Assembly: GCF_040112705.1 (NCBI RefSeq)
Contig: NZ_CP157804.1
Span: 312,501-376,500 of the forward strand
Length of the DNA: 64,000 bases
Direction: 5' to 3'
Origin: Flagellimonas sp. MMG031
GTDB taxonomy: Bacteria > Bacteroidota > Bacteroidia > Flavobacteriales > Flavobacteriaceae
How positions within the stretch are numbered: position 1 is the first letter of the stretch; the number at the start of each line of letters is the position of its first letter. Both the position numbers and the translations under genes were made by a program. The notes under the pieces are model-generated. The model was not told the origin of the DNA. It searched no databases and worked only from the letters and a program-made list of their open reading frames with translations. Below are positions 26,715-35,222 of the stretch, one piece after another.

Positions 26715-27251
26715 TTATTTGCTTAACGCTTCGATCAACTCGGCTTTCTTCATAGAAGAGTAACCACTGATTTCCTTGGCTTTTGCCATTTCCTTCAACT
26801 CAGCAACCGTTTTGGAACTCAAATCCTCAGTCGCCTTGGGAGCTTCTTTCTTTGGGGCTTCCGCTTTTTTCTCTGCTTTTGGTTCAGCAGCTGGTTTTGC
26901 TTCAGCTTTTGCTTTGGCTGGGGCAGCTTTCTTAGCGCCTTTCGCTACAATGCTTTCCACAACGATTTCGGTCAAATACTGTCTGTGACCGTTTTTCTTT
27001 TGGTAACCCTTACGTCTTTTCTTTTTAAAGACGATTACCTTATCTCCCTTAAGGTGCTTTACTACTTTGGCTTCAACAGCCGCACCTTCTATGACCGGGG
27101 CGCCAATGGTTACGTTACCACCATCTTCCAAAAGAAGGACCTTGTCAAAAGTGACCTTGCCACCTTCTTCCTCTTGCAAACGATGAACGTACACTTTTTG
27201 GTCTTTTGCAACTTTAAACTGCTGCCCTGCCATCTCTACAATTGCGTACAT
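26715..27251 (-). CDS. rplU: 50S ribosomal protein L21 with C-terminal extension
   Basis: Residues 1-103 are ordinary L21 (MYAIVEMAGQQFKVAKDQKV, KKKRRKGYQKKNGHRQ), which binds 23S rRNA near L20. Most L21 proteins end here. This one continues in frame with a Lys/Ala/Glu-rich linker (about 104-142) and a folded tail (about 143-178): LSSKTVAELKEMAKAKEIS, then YSSMKKAELIEALSK. The tail resembles the Rho N-terminal/SAP type of helix-extended-loop-helix. It is first gene of the rplU-rpmA operon. Confidence 0.97.
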   Translation of the reverse strand: MYAIVEMAGQQFKVAKDQKVYVHRLQEEEGGKVTFDKVLLLEDGGNVTIGAPVIEGAAVEAKVVKHLKGDKVIVFKKKRRKGYQKKNGHRQYLTEIVVESIVAKGAKKAAPAKAKAEAKPAAEPKAEKKAEAPKKEAPKATEDLSSKTVAELKEMAKAKEISGYSSMKKAELIEALSK

Positions 27252-27302
27252 AATGCGTTAATTAGATTAAAAATTCTTTCGCTTTGTCAAAATTAGCGGG
27301 TG

Positions 27303-27332
27303 CAAATATACTGCTAAATCCTTAATCTACAA
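27303..27332 (-). promoter_or_regulatory. Promoter of rplU-rpmA
   Basis: On the minus strand TTG (27332-27330), then 19 bases, then TATATTTG (27310-27303). Both the -33 and -7 parts and their spacing fit the Bacteroidetes consensus, making this the best promoter in the window. A second TAATTTTG lies at 27288-27295. Confidence 0.6.
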
Positions 27333-27346
27333 GTATTCTATTTGAT

Positions 27347-27802
27347 TTAACCCATTATTTTTTTGGAGTTGTTGCTGGTTTTGAACAATTGCATAAAGGA
27401 AAGTGTTAAAACCAAAGTTGTGGCAAACCCCATAATGGCCACCGTAAAAAAGACGATACCCTCGAAGTTCTTATAATCACTGGACCAAGCGGTGGAAAGT
27501 TCCCCTAAAAAGGCACTGTCCAACTCCGTGGCATAAAATGCAAAGAAAATGGTGAACAGCAAGGTGGCCACAAAGCCTGTTGTGATACCTGCGGTAAACC
27601 CGCTCCCATACGTAAAGTTTTTACCTTTCCGCAGTTTGGTGTATTTAATGGTCTCATAAATCCCAAAACCCGTAATCACCCCATTGAACAGACTAAAAAA
27701 GACGTTCGTGTGCTTGCCCATTAACGCCAAAATCAAAAAATAGGCGATGAGCACAGCACTGGTGACAATTCCGAAACGGATTGGAAGGGTAATGTTTTTC
27801 AT
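27347..27802 (-). CDS. DUF4199 family membrane protein
   Basis: A 151-residue inner-membrane protein with four hydrophobic helices (near residues 10-28, 35-50, 68-92 and 115-138) and the family segments FFSLFNGVITGFGIYETIKYTKLRK and FTYGSGFTAGITTGFVATLLFT. DUF4199 proteins are common in Bacteroidetes; their role is unknown. Single gene between rplU and the divergent M16 operon. Confidence 0.85.
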   Translation of the reverse strand: MKNITLPIRFGIVTSAVLIAYFLILALMGKHTNVFFSLFNGVITGFGIYETIKYTKLRKGKNFTYGSGFTAGITTGFVATLLFTIFFAFYATELDSAFLGELSTAWSSDYKNFEGIVFFTVAIMGFATTLVLTLSFMQLFKTSNNSKKIMG

Positions 27803-27985
27803 AGTATTGTTTTTGGATTCACGTATTAATTTACTGAATGTTTGCCAATTATGCTAAATTTTAAATCTAAAGACTTTTATAAAACTTCTGCCCACCCACA
27901 AAATATTTTATATTTTGCGTAACATCGAGCAAGAAATCGATACCAACCCCGTAGCAACATCAATTTTTAAATACTGACTATTACA

Positions 27986-29308
27986 ATGAAAAAACATTTG
28001 TTTTCTGCATGGCTCATGCTCTTTGGAGCGACCACGCTTTCTGCACAGGAAGTCGTTTTTGAAGAGTATGACCTGGACAATGGGCTTCACGTTATCCTAC
28101 ATCAGGACAATGGCGCCCCAGTAGTGACCACATCGGTAATGTACCATGTGGGATCCAAGGACGAGGATCCCAACAAAACAGGTTTTGCCCACTTTTTTGA
28201 ACATTTATTGTTCGAGGGTACCAAAAACATCGAACGTGGTGAATGGGACCAAATCGTAGCTTCCAACGGGGGCAGGCACAACGCCAACACCTTTTTGGAC
28301 CGCACCTATTATTATGAGGTGTTCCCATCCAACAGTTTGGAGGTAGGCCTTTGGCTGGAATCGGAGCGATTGCTGCATCCCATTATAGGCCAAGTGGGGG
28401 TCGATACCCAAAAAGAAGTGGTACAGGAAGAAAGAAGGCTCAGAACGGACAATGCTCCTTACGGTGCCTTTTTTGAGCAAATCCTGAAAAATCTCTACGC
28501 CGAACATCCATACCGTTGGGGCGTTATCGGGTCGTTGGACCATTTGGCCAGCGCCACTTTGGATGATTTCAAGAAATTCAACAAAACCTATTACGTGCCC
28601 AACAATGCCGTTTTGGTGGTAGCTGGTGATTTTGATACCGAAAAGACCAAAAAAATGATTCAAGATTACTTTGGTCCTATCCCTAGAGGCGCCGAAATAC
28701 AGCGACCCAACGTAAAGGAAGAGCCCATCACCACCACAAAATTTGCCAAGTATTACGACCCCAATATCCAAATCCCAGCCATCTTATTGGCTTACCGGAC
28801 TCCTGGGCAAGGTCAACGCGATGCCTATGTGATCAATATGATCTCTACCTATTTGAGTGACGGGGAAAGCTCCAAACTTTACAAGAAACTGGTGGACGAG
28901 AAAAAAATGGCATTACAAATACTATCGGTACCTGTGGATGCGGAAGATTACAGCTCTTACATTGTTGGAGGACTTCCTGTGGGCGACAATTCCATCCAGG
29001 ACATCAAAAAGGAAATCGATGAGGAAATCCTAAAGCTTCAGATGGAGCTTATTTCTGAAAAGGATTACCAAAAGCTCCAGAACAAGTTCGAAAACCAATT
29101 TGTAAATGCCAACAGCAGTGTTGAGGGCATTGCCAATTCCTTGGCCGAAAACTACATGCTCAAGGACGACACCAACCTCATCAACACGGAAATCGACATT
29201 TACCGCTCCATTACCCGAGAGGAAATCATGGAAGTGGCCAAAAAATATTTGAAGGTGAACCAACGCTTGGAGTTGGAATATCTACCAGAACAAAAAGACG
29301 CTAATTAA
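27986..29308 (+). CDS. M16 family zinc peptidase, catalytic subunit
   Basis: A 440-residue secreted M16B-type metallopeptidase with signal peptide MKKHLFSAWLMLFGATTLSA. The inverted zinc motif HFFEH is at residues 69-73 in TGFAHFFEHLLFEGT, and VVQEERRLRTDNAPYG supplies the third ligand Glu. The C-terminal M16 half follows, with YYDPNIQIPAILLAYRTPG and SKLYKKLVDEKKMA. It is one base before the next M16 gene; the two together resemble the heterodimeric processing peptidases with one active and one inactive subunit. Periplasmic peptide breakdown is the likely role. Confidence 0.94.
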   Translation: MKKHLFSAWLMLFGATTLSAQEVVFEEYDLDNGLHVILHQDNGAPVVTTSVMYHVGSKDEDPNKTGFAHFFEHLLFEGTKNIERGEWDQIVASNGGRHNANTFLDRTYYYEVFPSNSLEVGLWLESERLLHPIIGQVGVDTQKEVVQEERRLRTDNAPYGAFFEQILKNLYAEHPYRWGVIGSLDHLASATLDDFKKFNKTYYVPNNAVLVVAGDFDTEKTKKMIQDYFGPIPRGAEIQRPNVKEEPITTTKFAKYYDPNIQIPAILLAYRTPGQGQRDAYVINMISTYLSDGESSKLYKKLVDEKKMALQILSVPVDAEDYSSYIVGGLPVGDNSIQDIKKEIDEEILKLQMELISEKDYQKLQNKFENQFVNANSSVEGIANSLAENYMLKDDTNLINTEIDIYRSITREEIMEVAKKYLKVNQRLELEYLPEQKDAN

Positions 29309-29309
29309 G

Positions 29310-31382
29310 ATGAAAAAGTATTTAGTTTTGACCGTGCTGTCGCTTTTCATGACAGCATCGTACGCACAAATAGACCGAAGCACACAGCCCAAACCAGGGC
29401 CAGCTCCCAAAATCAACCTGAAAGATCCTGCCCGTTTTGAATTGAAGAACGGCCTGAAAGTACTGGTGGTGGAAAACCATAAATTGCCAAGGGTGCGGGT
29501 ACAGCTCTCGATTGACAACCCTCCCATTATGGAAGGGGACAAAGCAGGTCTTTCCGCACTCACGGCGAGCATGATGGGAAAAGGATCTAAAAACATCCCA
29601 AAAGATGAATTCTACGAAGAAGTGGATTTTTTGGGCGCAACAGTGTTTATAGGTGATCAAAGTGCCTTTGCCAGCTCCTTGTCCAAATATTTTCCAAGAA
29701 TTTTGGAACTGATGGCAGATGCTGCCCTTAACCCGAACTTTCTTCCCGAAGAGTTTGATAAGGAAAAAGAAAAGATCATTACAGCGATCAAATCCGAAGA
29801 AAAAGATGTTTCCGCGGTGGCAGACCGAGTGCAATTGGCCCTTGCCTACGGAAAAAATCATCCTTTTGGTGAATTTATGACAGAGGAAACGGTGAACAAT
29901 GTAACCCTAGCGGATGTTGAGCAGTTTTACCGTTCCTATTTTGTGCCCGCCAATGCCTATTTGGTGGTCATCGGGGATGTGGAATTCGAAAACGTAAAAG
30001 AATTGGTGACCAAGGCGTTCACTCCTTGGTCGAAAGCGGCTCCGCCATCCTTCACCTATTCCGATCCCAAAGATGTGCAGTATACGCAGATCAACTTTGT
30101 GGATATGCCCAATGCCGTGCAATCCGAAGTGGCCGTGCAGAACATCACCGATCTGAAAATGAAGGATGAAGATTATCTGGATGCTTTGTTGGCCAACCGA
30201 ATCTTGGGCGGCGGCGGACAGGCCCGATTGTTCAAAAACCTACGTGAAGACAAAGGATACACATACGGTTCCTACTCTGGCATCAGGGCGAACAAATACA
30301 GCCCTATGCGATTTAATGCCTATGCACAGGTAAGGAATGCGGTGACCGACAGTTCCGTAGTGGAAATTTTAAAGGAAATCGATAAAATTACTTCCGAACC
30401 CGTATCCGATGAAGAACTGGCCAATGCCAAGGCAAAATACGCTGGAAGCTTTGTTATGGCACTTGAAAAGCCCGAAACAGTGGCGGAATATGCCCTGAAC
30501 ATCGAAACAGAGGACCTTCCAAAGGATTTTTACGAGACCTATTTGGAGCGATTGGACGCCATTACCAAAGAGGATGTGCTCCAAGCTGCCCAAAAGCATT
30601 TCTCCACTACAAACGCCAGAGTGGTGGTCACTGGAAAAGGAAGCGATGTATTGGAAAATTTGGAAAAAGTGACCTTTAAGGGCAAAGATGTTCCCGTACT
30701 GTATTTTGATAAATATGCAAACAAGACAGAAAAGCCTGATTACAATGCTGCAGTACCCGAAGGAATGGATGCGAAAACTGTACTCGAAAACTACATCCAA
30801 GCGATTGGAGGCAAAGCCAAGCTTGAAGGGGTAGAATCGTATTCCATGGTGGCCGAAGCCGAGATGCAGGGCATGAAACTGGAACTGGAGATGAAGAAAA
30901 CAGCTCAGGACCAATTTATGCAAAATGTGAAGGTGCAGGGAAATTCCATGCAAAAACAAGTTTTGGATGGCGATAGTGGTTATATGGTAGTGCAGGGCCA
31001 ACGCAAGGACCTTTCCCCAGAAGAGATTTCCAAGATCAAGGAAGAATCAGCCGCGTTCCCCGAACTTAACTATTTGGCCGCAGGTGATGTTTCCTTGGAA
31101 GGGATAGAGCCCGTGGGCGATAAAAAAGCATACAAATTAAAGATCAGTGACAACAAAACGGCTTTTTATGACGTAGAGACCGGGCTTAAAGTTCAAGAAA
31201 TCAACACTCAAGAGATGCAAGGCCAACAAATGACCAGCACTCTAGGCTATGGTGATTACCAAGAAGTTTCCGGCATCAAGTTCCCGTTTAAGTTGATGCA
31301 AAGCATGGGGCCCCAAAACTTTGAGTTTCTTGTGAAGGAAATCAAAGTAAATGAGGGGGTAGATGCCTCGGATTTTAAATAA
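29310..31382 (+). CDS. M16 family partner subunit with C-terminal extension
   Basis: A 690-residue secreted protein (signal peptide ending TASYAQ). Residues about 30-460 are two M16 halves, but the zinc motif is absent: the matching segment reads AGLSALTASMMGKGS with no HxxEH. The Arg/Tyr substrate-binding loop is present (LFKNLREDKGYTYGSYSGIR), as in non-catalytic M16 partners. The last 220 residues (from about YIQAIGGKAKLEGVESYSM) look like a LolA/LolB-type lipoprotein-carrier sheet, ending EVSGIKFPFKLMQSMG. It probably forms the complex with the active subunit encoded one base upstream. Confidence 0.92.
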   Translation: MKKYLVLTVLSLFMTASYAQIDRSTQPKPGPAPKINLKDPARFELKNGLKVLVVENHKLPRVRVQLSIDNPPIMEGDKAGLSALTASMMGKGSKNIPKDEFYEEVDFLGATVFIGDQSAFASSLSKYFPRILELMADAALNPNFLPEEFDKEKEKIITAIKSEEKDVSAVADRVQLALAYGKNHPFGEFMTEETVNNVTLADVEQFYRSYFVPANAYLVVIGDVEFENVKELVTKAFTPWSKAAPPSFTYSDPKDVQYTQINFVDMPNAVQSEVAVQNITDLKMKDEDYLDALLANRILGGGGQARLFKNLREDKGYTYGSYSGIRANKYSPMRFNAYAQVRNAVTDSSVVEILKEIDKITSEPVSDEELANAKAKYAGSFVMALEKPETVAEYALNIETEDLPKDFYETYLERLDAITKEDVLQAAQKHFSTTNARVVVTGKGSDVLENLEKVTFKGKDVPVLYFDKYANKTEKPDYNAAVPEGMDAKTVLENYIQAIGGKAKLEGVESYSMVAEAEMQGMKLELEMKKTAQDQFMQNVKVQGNSMQKQVLDGDSGYMVVQGQRKDLSPEEISKIKEESAAFPELNYLAAGDVSLEGIEPVGDKKAYKLKISDNKTAFYDVETGLKVQEINTQEMQGQQMTSTLGYGDYQEVSGIKFPFKLMQSMGPQNFEFLVKEIKVNEGVDASDFK

Positions 31383-31397
31383 AAAACAGTCCCTTAC

Positions 31398-31432
31398 AAA
31401 AAAAGGCGCTCCAGTGGAGCGCCTTTTTAGTT
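31398..31432. terminator. Bidirectional terminator, M16 operon and copper receptor
   Basis: Arms AAAAGGCGCTCC (31401-31412) and GGAGCGCCTTTT (31416-31427) with a 3-base loop, A and T runs on both sides. It lies between convergent genes. Confidence 0.9.
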
Positions 31433-31443
31433 TTGGGAAAGGA

Positions 31444-33558
31444 CTAAAAACTATATTGAATAAAGGCAGAAAGATTTCTTCCCGGGTCGTTGATCGGTAC
31501 CCTGCCAAAATCCGCTTGGTTTACAAATGAAAAATTCAAGTGGTTGTTATAGGTTGCATCAAAAACGTTGGATGCAGCTACCCCAACGGTTAGGTGTTCA
31601 AAAGGTTTTGCACCAAAGCGAAGGTCCAATACCCCGTATCCATCCGTGACCTGTTCCCCGAAGGAAAGCGCAATGTTCGATTGTTCCGAAGTGAGGGTGT
31701 AGGTGGCTTTGGCCCATATGGTTTCCTTTTCAAAATCGAGATTAAAGCGTGTCACCAAAGGTGGCGTTAAGGGCAAAGATTCGTTCAGATCTTGGTTTTT
31801 GGCATACACATAGGCCAATTCTGTTTTAAAACTAAAATCCTGCAAAAAAGCCAACTCGGCAAACAGTTCAAATCCTGTTTTATAGGCACTTTCCAAATTG
31901 GTGAATCTTTTTACCGCTGTTGGTTCCGCCATGGGCATATATTTTTTGTCCAATTCGGGGTCGATAACTGCCACGATGTAGTTCCCGTAGTCCGAATAAT
32001 AAACGGAAGCCCCAAAATCCAATCGATTCAGCGCATAGCCCTCAAAATCGGTATTGCCCTTTACGCCCAATTCAAACTGATTGTTCACCTCGGCATCCAA
32101 GAAAGGGTTGCCCACATATTCGAAAGGGTCTTGCCCCACGGTAAAATGGTTGATGAAACGCTCAATCATGTTGGCGGAACGTACCCCTCTTCCAAAGGCC
32201 AATTCAAACAGTAAATGCGATGAAGCCATATACTTTACCGAAGCCGTAGTGCTGATATTGTGCTCGGTGCGGGTGTCCAAGTTAGGGTATTCGGCTACAA
32301 AATCATCCGATGGGGAATCGGTTCGGGAACGGACCATATCATACCTGGCCCCAACATTCAACAACAGTTTTTGACTCAATGGATACTTGCCCTCCACAAA
32401 CGCTCCATAATCCTCGATTTGGGAATCCTGCCAAACCTCATCTACAAATTCCATGGGCATGGGTAGTGGGTTCCCTGTCATCATGTTCATTTTTACCAAG
32501 CGGGTCCTGTTCCCTGTTCTTCCGACCGAAAAGGCATCAATCCCAGTGTACAATTTAACATCCTCAACGGGTCTCCATTCCAATTCCATCCTTCCACCCA
32601 CTGTGGTCGCATCCACTTCTGACACTGCCTCGGTCATCATAAAGCTCGGACGCAACTCGTTGGTCATCACGTGGTCGACCCTGGAACGGTACACCTTGGC
32701 GCTCAGCGTCCGCAAACCATCGGAAATATTATCCAATTTATAATCCAAAGAGAGTACGTTGGAATCGTCGATTTCGGTATCCATGGGTAATCCTGCGTGC
32801 AATACATCCCTTCCGAACGACTGCCGGAATCCCAATTGGATCCTTTGGTTGTCGGTTGGGTTGTATCCGATCTGAACTCCGTAATCCGTGCTTTTGAAAG
32901 AAGATGGTATTTCGTTGCCGTCACCATCCACATAGTTGCCAAAATCACGTAGCCCAAAATTAAGGTTGGCATCGAACTGCTCACCCACATATTTAACGTT
33001 GGCAAAACTGGTTATGGCGTTACCGTTGTTCTCCCCGCCAAAGTTTACCTTGCCATGGTATCCTTTTTCCTGTTTCTCCACTTCTTGGGTGACCAGATTC
33101 ACGATGCCACCAAAGGTGGGGCCATACCTAAAGGTATAGGGACCCTTTACTACTTCCACACGTTCTATCTCCTCTGGTATCACATGGGTAGTAATCGGGT
33201 CCATACGGTTGGGGCAGGCGTGCATTACCTTGGTGCCCCCATTGAACTGCACGTTCAATTGCTCGTATTGGGTCGCCCTAAAGGAAGGGTCCATGGCATA
33301 ATTGCCCCGTTTGATAAGGTTGAAGCCATTAATGTCCTTAAAAAGGTCGGCCACATTTTTGGATTCGACTATCTTTTTTTCCTGTTCACTTTTAAAGGCC
33401 GAAAAAACGGGGTCTGACTTTCTTTTTCCTTGTACCAATACTTCGTCCAGTTGTACCGGTTTTCTTTCGAGGGAATCCTGAGTGTTGGACTGTTGCGCAT
33501 AGGACACAGTTGTCCCGAAAAGCAAAACACAAAGTTTTGCAATTGTACTTGTATTCAT
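31444..33558 (-). CDS. TonB-dependent receptor of OprC/NosA type, probable copper receptor
   Basis: A 704-residue outer-membrane receptor with signal peptide ending VSYAQ, TonB-box region QLDEVLVQGKRKSD, a plug and a barrel ending NLSAFIQYSF. In the plug, GGTKVMHACPNRMDPITTH places Cys115-x3-Met119, the motif that binds copper in OprC of Pseudomonas (CxxxM); a nearby His and the later HAGLPMD could complete the site. The plug otherwise matches NosA/OprC (IERVEVVKGPYTFRYGPTFGGIVNLVT). It is second in an operon with a small Cys-containing membrane protein. Copper uptake is inferred from the motif. Confidence 0.92.
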   Translation of the reverse strand: MNTSTIAKLCVLLFGTTVSYAQQSNTQDSLERKPVQLDEVLVQGKRKSDPVFSAFKSEQEKKIVESKNVADLFKDINGFNLIKRGNYAMDPSFRATQYEQLNVQFNGGTKVMHACPNRMDPITTHVIPEEIERVEVVKGPYTFRYGPTFGGIVNLVTQEVEKQEKGYHGKVNFGGENNGNAITSFANVKYVGEQFDANLNFGLRDFGNYVDGDGNEIPSSFKSTDYGVQIGYNPTDNQRIQLGFRQSFGRDVLHAGLPMDTEIDDSNVLSLDYKLDNISDGLRTLSAKVYRSRVDHVMTNELRPSFMMTEAVSEVDATTVGGRMELEWRPVEDVKLYTGIDAFSVGRTGNRTRLVKMNMMTGNPLPMPMEFVDEVWQDSQIEDYGAFVEGKYPLSQKLLLNVGARYDMVRSRTDSPSDDFVAEYPNLDTRTEHNISTTASVKYMASSHLLFELAFGRGVRSANMIERFINHFTVGQDPFEYVGNPFLDAEVNNQFELGVKGNTDFEGYALNRLDFGASVYYSDYGNYIVAVIDPELDKKYMPMAEPTAVKRFTNLESAYKTGFELFAELAFLQDFSFKTELAYVYAKNQDLNESLPLTPPLVTRFNLDFEKETIWAKATYTLTSEQSNIALSFGEQVTDGYGVLDLRFGAKPFEHLTVGVAASNVFDATYNNHLNFSFVNQADFGRVPINDPGRNLSAFIQYSF

Positions 33559-33620
33559 TTTGATTTTGATTTAAGATTATACATGTTCGGTAGGGTTTGA
33601 CTACCGATTCGTGGGGCATC

Positions 33621-34013
33621 TTAAATCATTGGAGGCTTTATAAGCCTTGGGGTATAGTGATAGGTGTATAGGTCTACATACTGGACTGTATGTATTTCAT
33701 GATTATCTTCAGGACTCATACTGTAGCTGGGAAGAACTACAAAAAACACCAAAACCTCTTCCCAACCTATAATGGGCATGGGTTCATCATCTTCCGATTG
33801 TGCTTGGAGCATCTGCGCCAACATACATTTTCCATCGCAATTGAGTTCCGGTTTATCCTTGTTCTCGCAGAGTTGTTCAATAAAGCCTTCCCTATCCAAA
33901 CTATAGTAAACATACATGGACGAAAACCGTAGGTTGCTGATCAGTATCATACCGATGAACAACAAGGCAATGCCAATTTTGTTGATGGTCCTATATTGGG
34001 AGTTAGACTTCAC
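33621..34013 (-). CDS. Small membrane protein with CxxxCM motif, partner of the copper receptor
   Basis: A 130-residue protein with one N-terminal membrane helix (IGIALLFIGMILISNL) and a periplasmic tail. The tail holds Cys49, Cys59, Cys63 and Met64 in LCENKDKPELNCDGKCML, followed by an acidic stretch and a hydrophobic patch (EEVLVFFVVLP). The CxGKC pattern recurs in short Bacteroidetes proteins beside metal genes, but I know no assigned function. The receptor starts 62 bases downstream on the same strand. A copper-binding or redox role in uptake is inference. Confidence 0.75.
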   Translation of the reverse strand: MKSNSQYRTINKIGIALLFIGMILISNLRFSSMYVYYSLDREGFIEQLCENKDKPELNCDGKCMLAQMLQAQSEDDEPMPIIGWEEVLVFFVVLPSYSMSPEDNHEIHTVQYVDLYTYHYTPRLIKPPMI

Positions 34014-34041
34014 TTTTTGCCTTTTGACGTAAACTTTTTAG

Positions 34042-34049
34042 CAAAATTA
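34042..34049 (-). promoter_or_regulatory. Candidate -7 box of the copper operon
   Basis: TAATTTTG on the minus strand fits TAnnTTTG, 29 bases before the ATG of the small membrane protein gene. Confidence 0.4.
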
Positions 34050-34204
34050 GATACTCTTTATATTCCCTAATGTGATAAAAGTCACATTTCGTCTTTTTTT
34101 AGGACAAAAATGTCTTTTTTTATTTTATCCGTTCTGAAACCTAGAATTGTTCATTATTAACATTTATTAAAGTTCCCTTACTCTCTGGCTAAGCAATTCC
34201 TGTT

Positions 34205-34212
34205 TATTTTTG
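34205..34212 (+). promoter_or_regulatory. Candidate -7 box of the lipoprotein gene at 34230
   Basis: TATTTTTG fits TAnnTTTG, 17 bases before the chosen ATG at 34230. This supports that start over an in-frame codon at 34212 that would lie inside the promoter. Confidence 0.4.
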
Positions 34213-34229
34213 TGTTCAAATTCGAGATC

Positions 34230-34664
34230 ATGAAAAAATTTGTTTCCTATTTGGCTTTGGCCTGTCTATTGATCAGCACCTCCTGCAAAGAGGAGAAAAA
34301 GGCCCCCGAGGGTCCTACACAAATGGAAAAGGTGATGGCCATCCACGACGAGGTGATGCCCAAAATGAGTACCATTGGTAAATTGGTCGGTGAGCTTCGA
34401 CCTAAGGTAGATTCAACAGAAGTTGGCCAACAGTACGAAGAAGCCATGAAGGATCTGCAAGACGCCAACACTGCCATGATGGATTGGATGAAGGAGTTTG
34501 GTGATCGGTTCAACCACGACGAAATCATGAACGGGAAAGAACTTTCCGAAGAAAAGCAACAACTACTGGACGAGGAAGAGGAAAAAGTGAAGGTGGTAAA
34601 GCAAAAAATCAACGGTAGTATTGAACGTGCACAAGCCCTTTTGGCCAAGGATACGGTACAATAA
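34230..34664 (+). CDS. Helical lipoprotein, function unknown
   Basis: A 144-residue lipoprotein with lipobox LISTSC (Cys19). The mature part is almost all helix and highly charged, with Met-rich segments (KVMAIHDEVMPKMSTIGKLVG, DANTAMMDWMKEFGDRF) and a Glu/Lys coiled-coil-like end. Similar lipoproteins sit beside gldD in other flavobacteria. Its stop at 34664 directly abuts the gldD stop on the other strand. No catalytic motif is visible. Confidence 0.8.
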   Translation: MKKFVSYLALACLLISTSCKEEKKAPEGPTQMEKVMAIHDEVMPKMSTIGKLVGELRPKVDSTEVGQQYEEAMKDLQDANTAMMDWMKEFGDRFNHDEIMNGKELSEEKQQLLDEEEEKVKVVKQKINGSIERAQALLAKDTVQ

Positions 34665-35222
34665 CTATTCCTTCCATCGAAGGCTTTCCATAATCCTCCG
34701 GATATCGTTTTGGAGGTACATGGCCGCTGGCAGTATGGAGTCGTAGTTCGGTTTGGCGTAAAAATACAGTGACCCAGTCACAAAATGATCGGTACTGTCG
34801 GTCACATAAAATTGTGATTGGGAAGCGGCGTTGCCACTCACTTCGTAGAACATGCCATAGACATTCTCATTAGGATTGATATATTCCTTTGGAGCGATGT
34901 TGTCGGCTTTGACTACATGCTCATAGGTGAGCTTTTGAGCATCAATCAATAACTCTCGGATGTTACCTTGGACAGGCTTGTAGGTAAGGTAAATGGATCC
35001 TTTCATCATGGGATAGTCCAGCACAAGGGAACAATCCTTGTTTTCCTTGATATTGGACAGGCTGTTCTGGTCGAAGGTGTACACACAATCAGTATCCGCG
35101 GTTTGGTAGTCGGCCGTCGGATACTCCAAGCGGAGCATGGCTTTCGGTTTGGGCAGTACCTCCTCCTTACAACCAATCGAGAATACGGCGAGCGCCAAAA
35201 ATAGGAACATCTTATGCTTCAT
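34665..35222 (-). CDS. gldD: Gliding motility lipoprotein GldD
   Basis: A 185-residue lipoprotein (lipobox FSIGC, Cys18) of the GldD family, needed in flavobacteria for gliding motility and work of the type IX secretion system. Family segments are PKPKAMLRLEYPTADY, KGSIYLTYKPVQGN, YGMFYEVSGNAASQSQFYVTDS and YFYAKPNYDSILPA. The start overlaps gldE by 11 bases, the conserved gldE-gldD order. It is last in the mutY-ssb-gldE-gldD unit. Confidence 0.95.
   Translation of the reverse strand: MKHKMFLFLALAVFSIGCKEEVLPKPKAMLRLEYPTADYQTADTDCVYTFDQNSLSNIKENKDCSLVLDYPMMKGSIYLTYKPVQGNIRELLIDAQKLTYEHVVKADNIAPKEYINPNENVYGMFYEVSGNAASQSQFYVTDSTDHFVTGSLYFYAKPNYDSILPAAMYLQNDIRRIMESLRWKE

Noticed and set aside
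26715..27251. Frameshift or fusion error explaining the long L21
   Set aside because: The extension is in frame with regular codon use and ends just before rpmA in the normal operon.
28205..28771. 188-residue minus-strand frame opposite the M16 peptidase
   Set aside because: Antisense shadow; the sense strand carries a complete, recognised peptidase.
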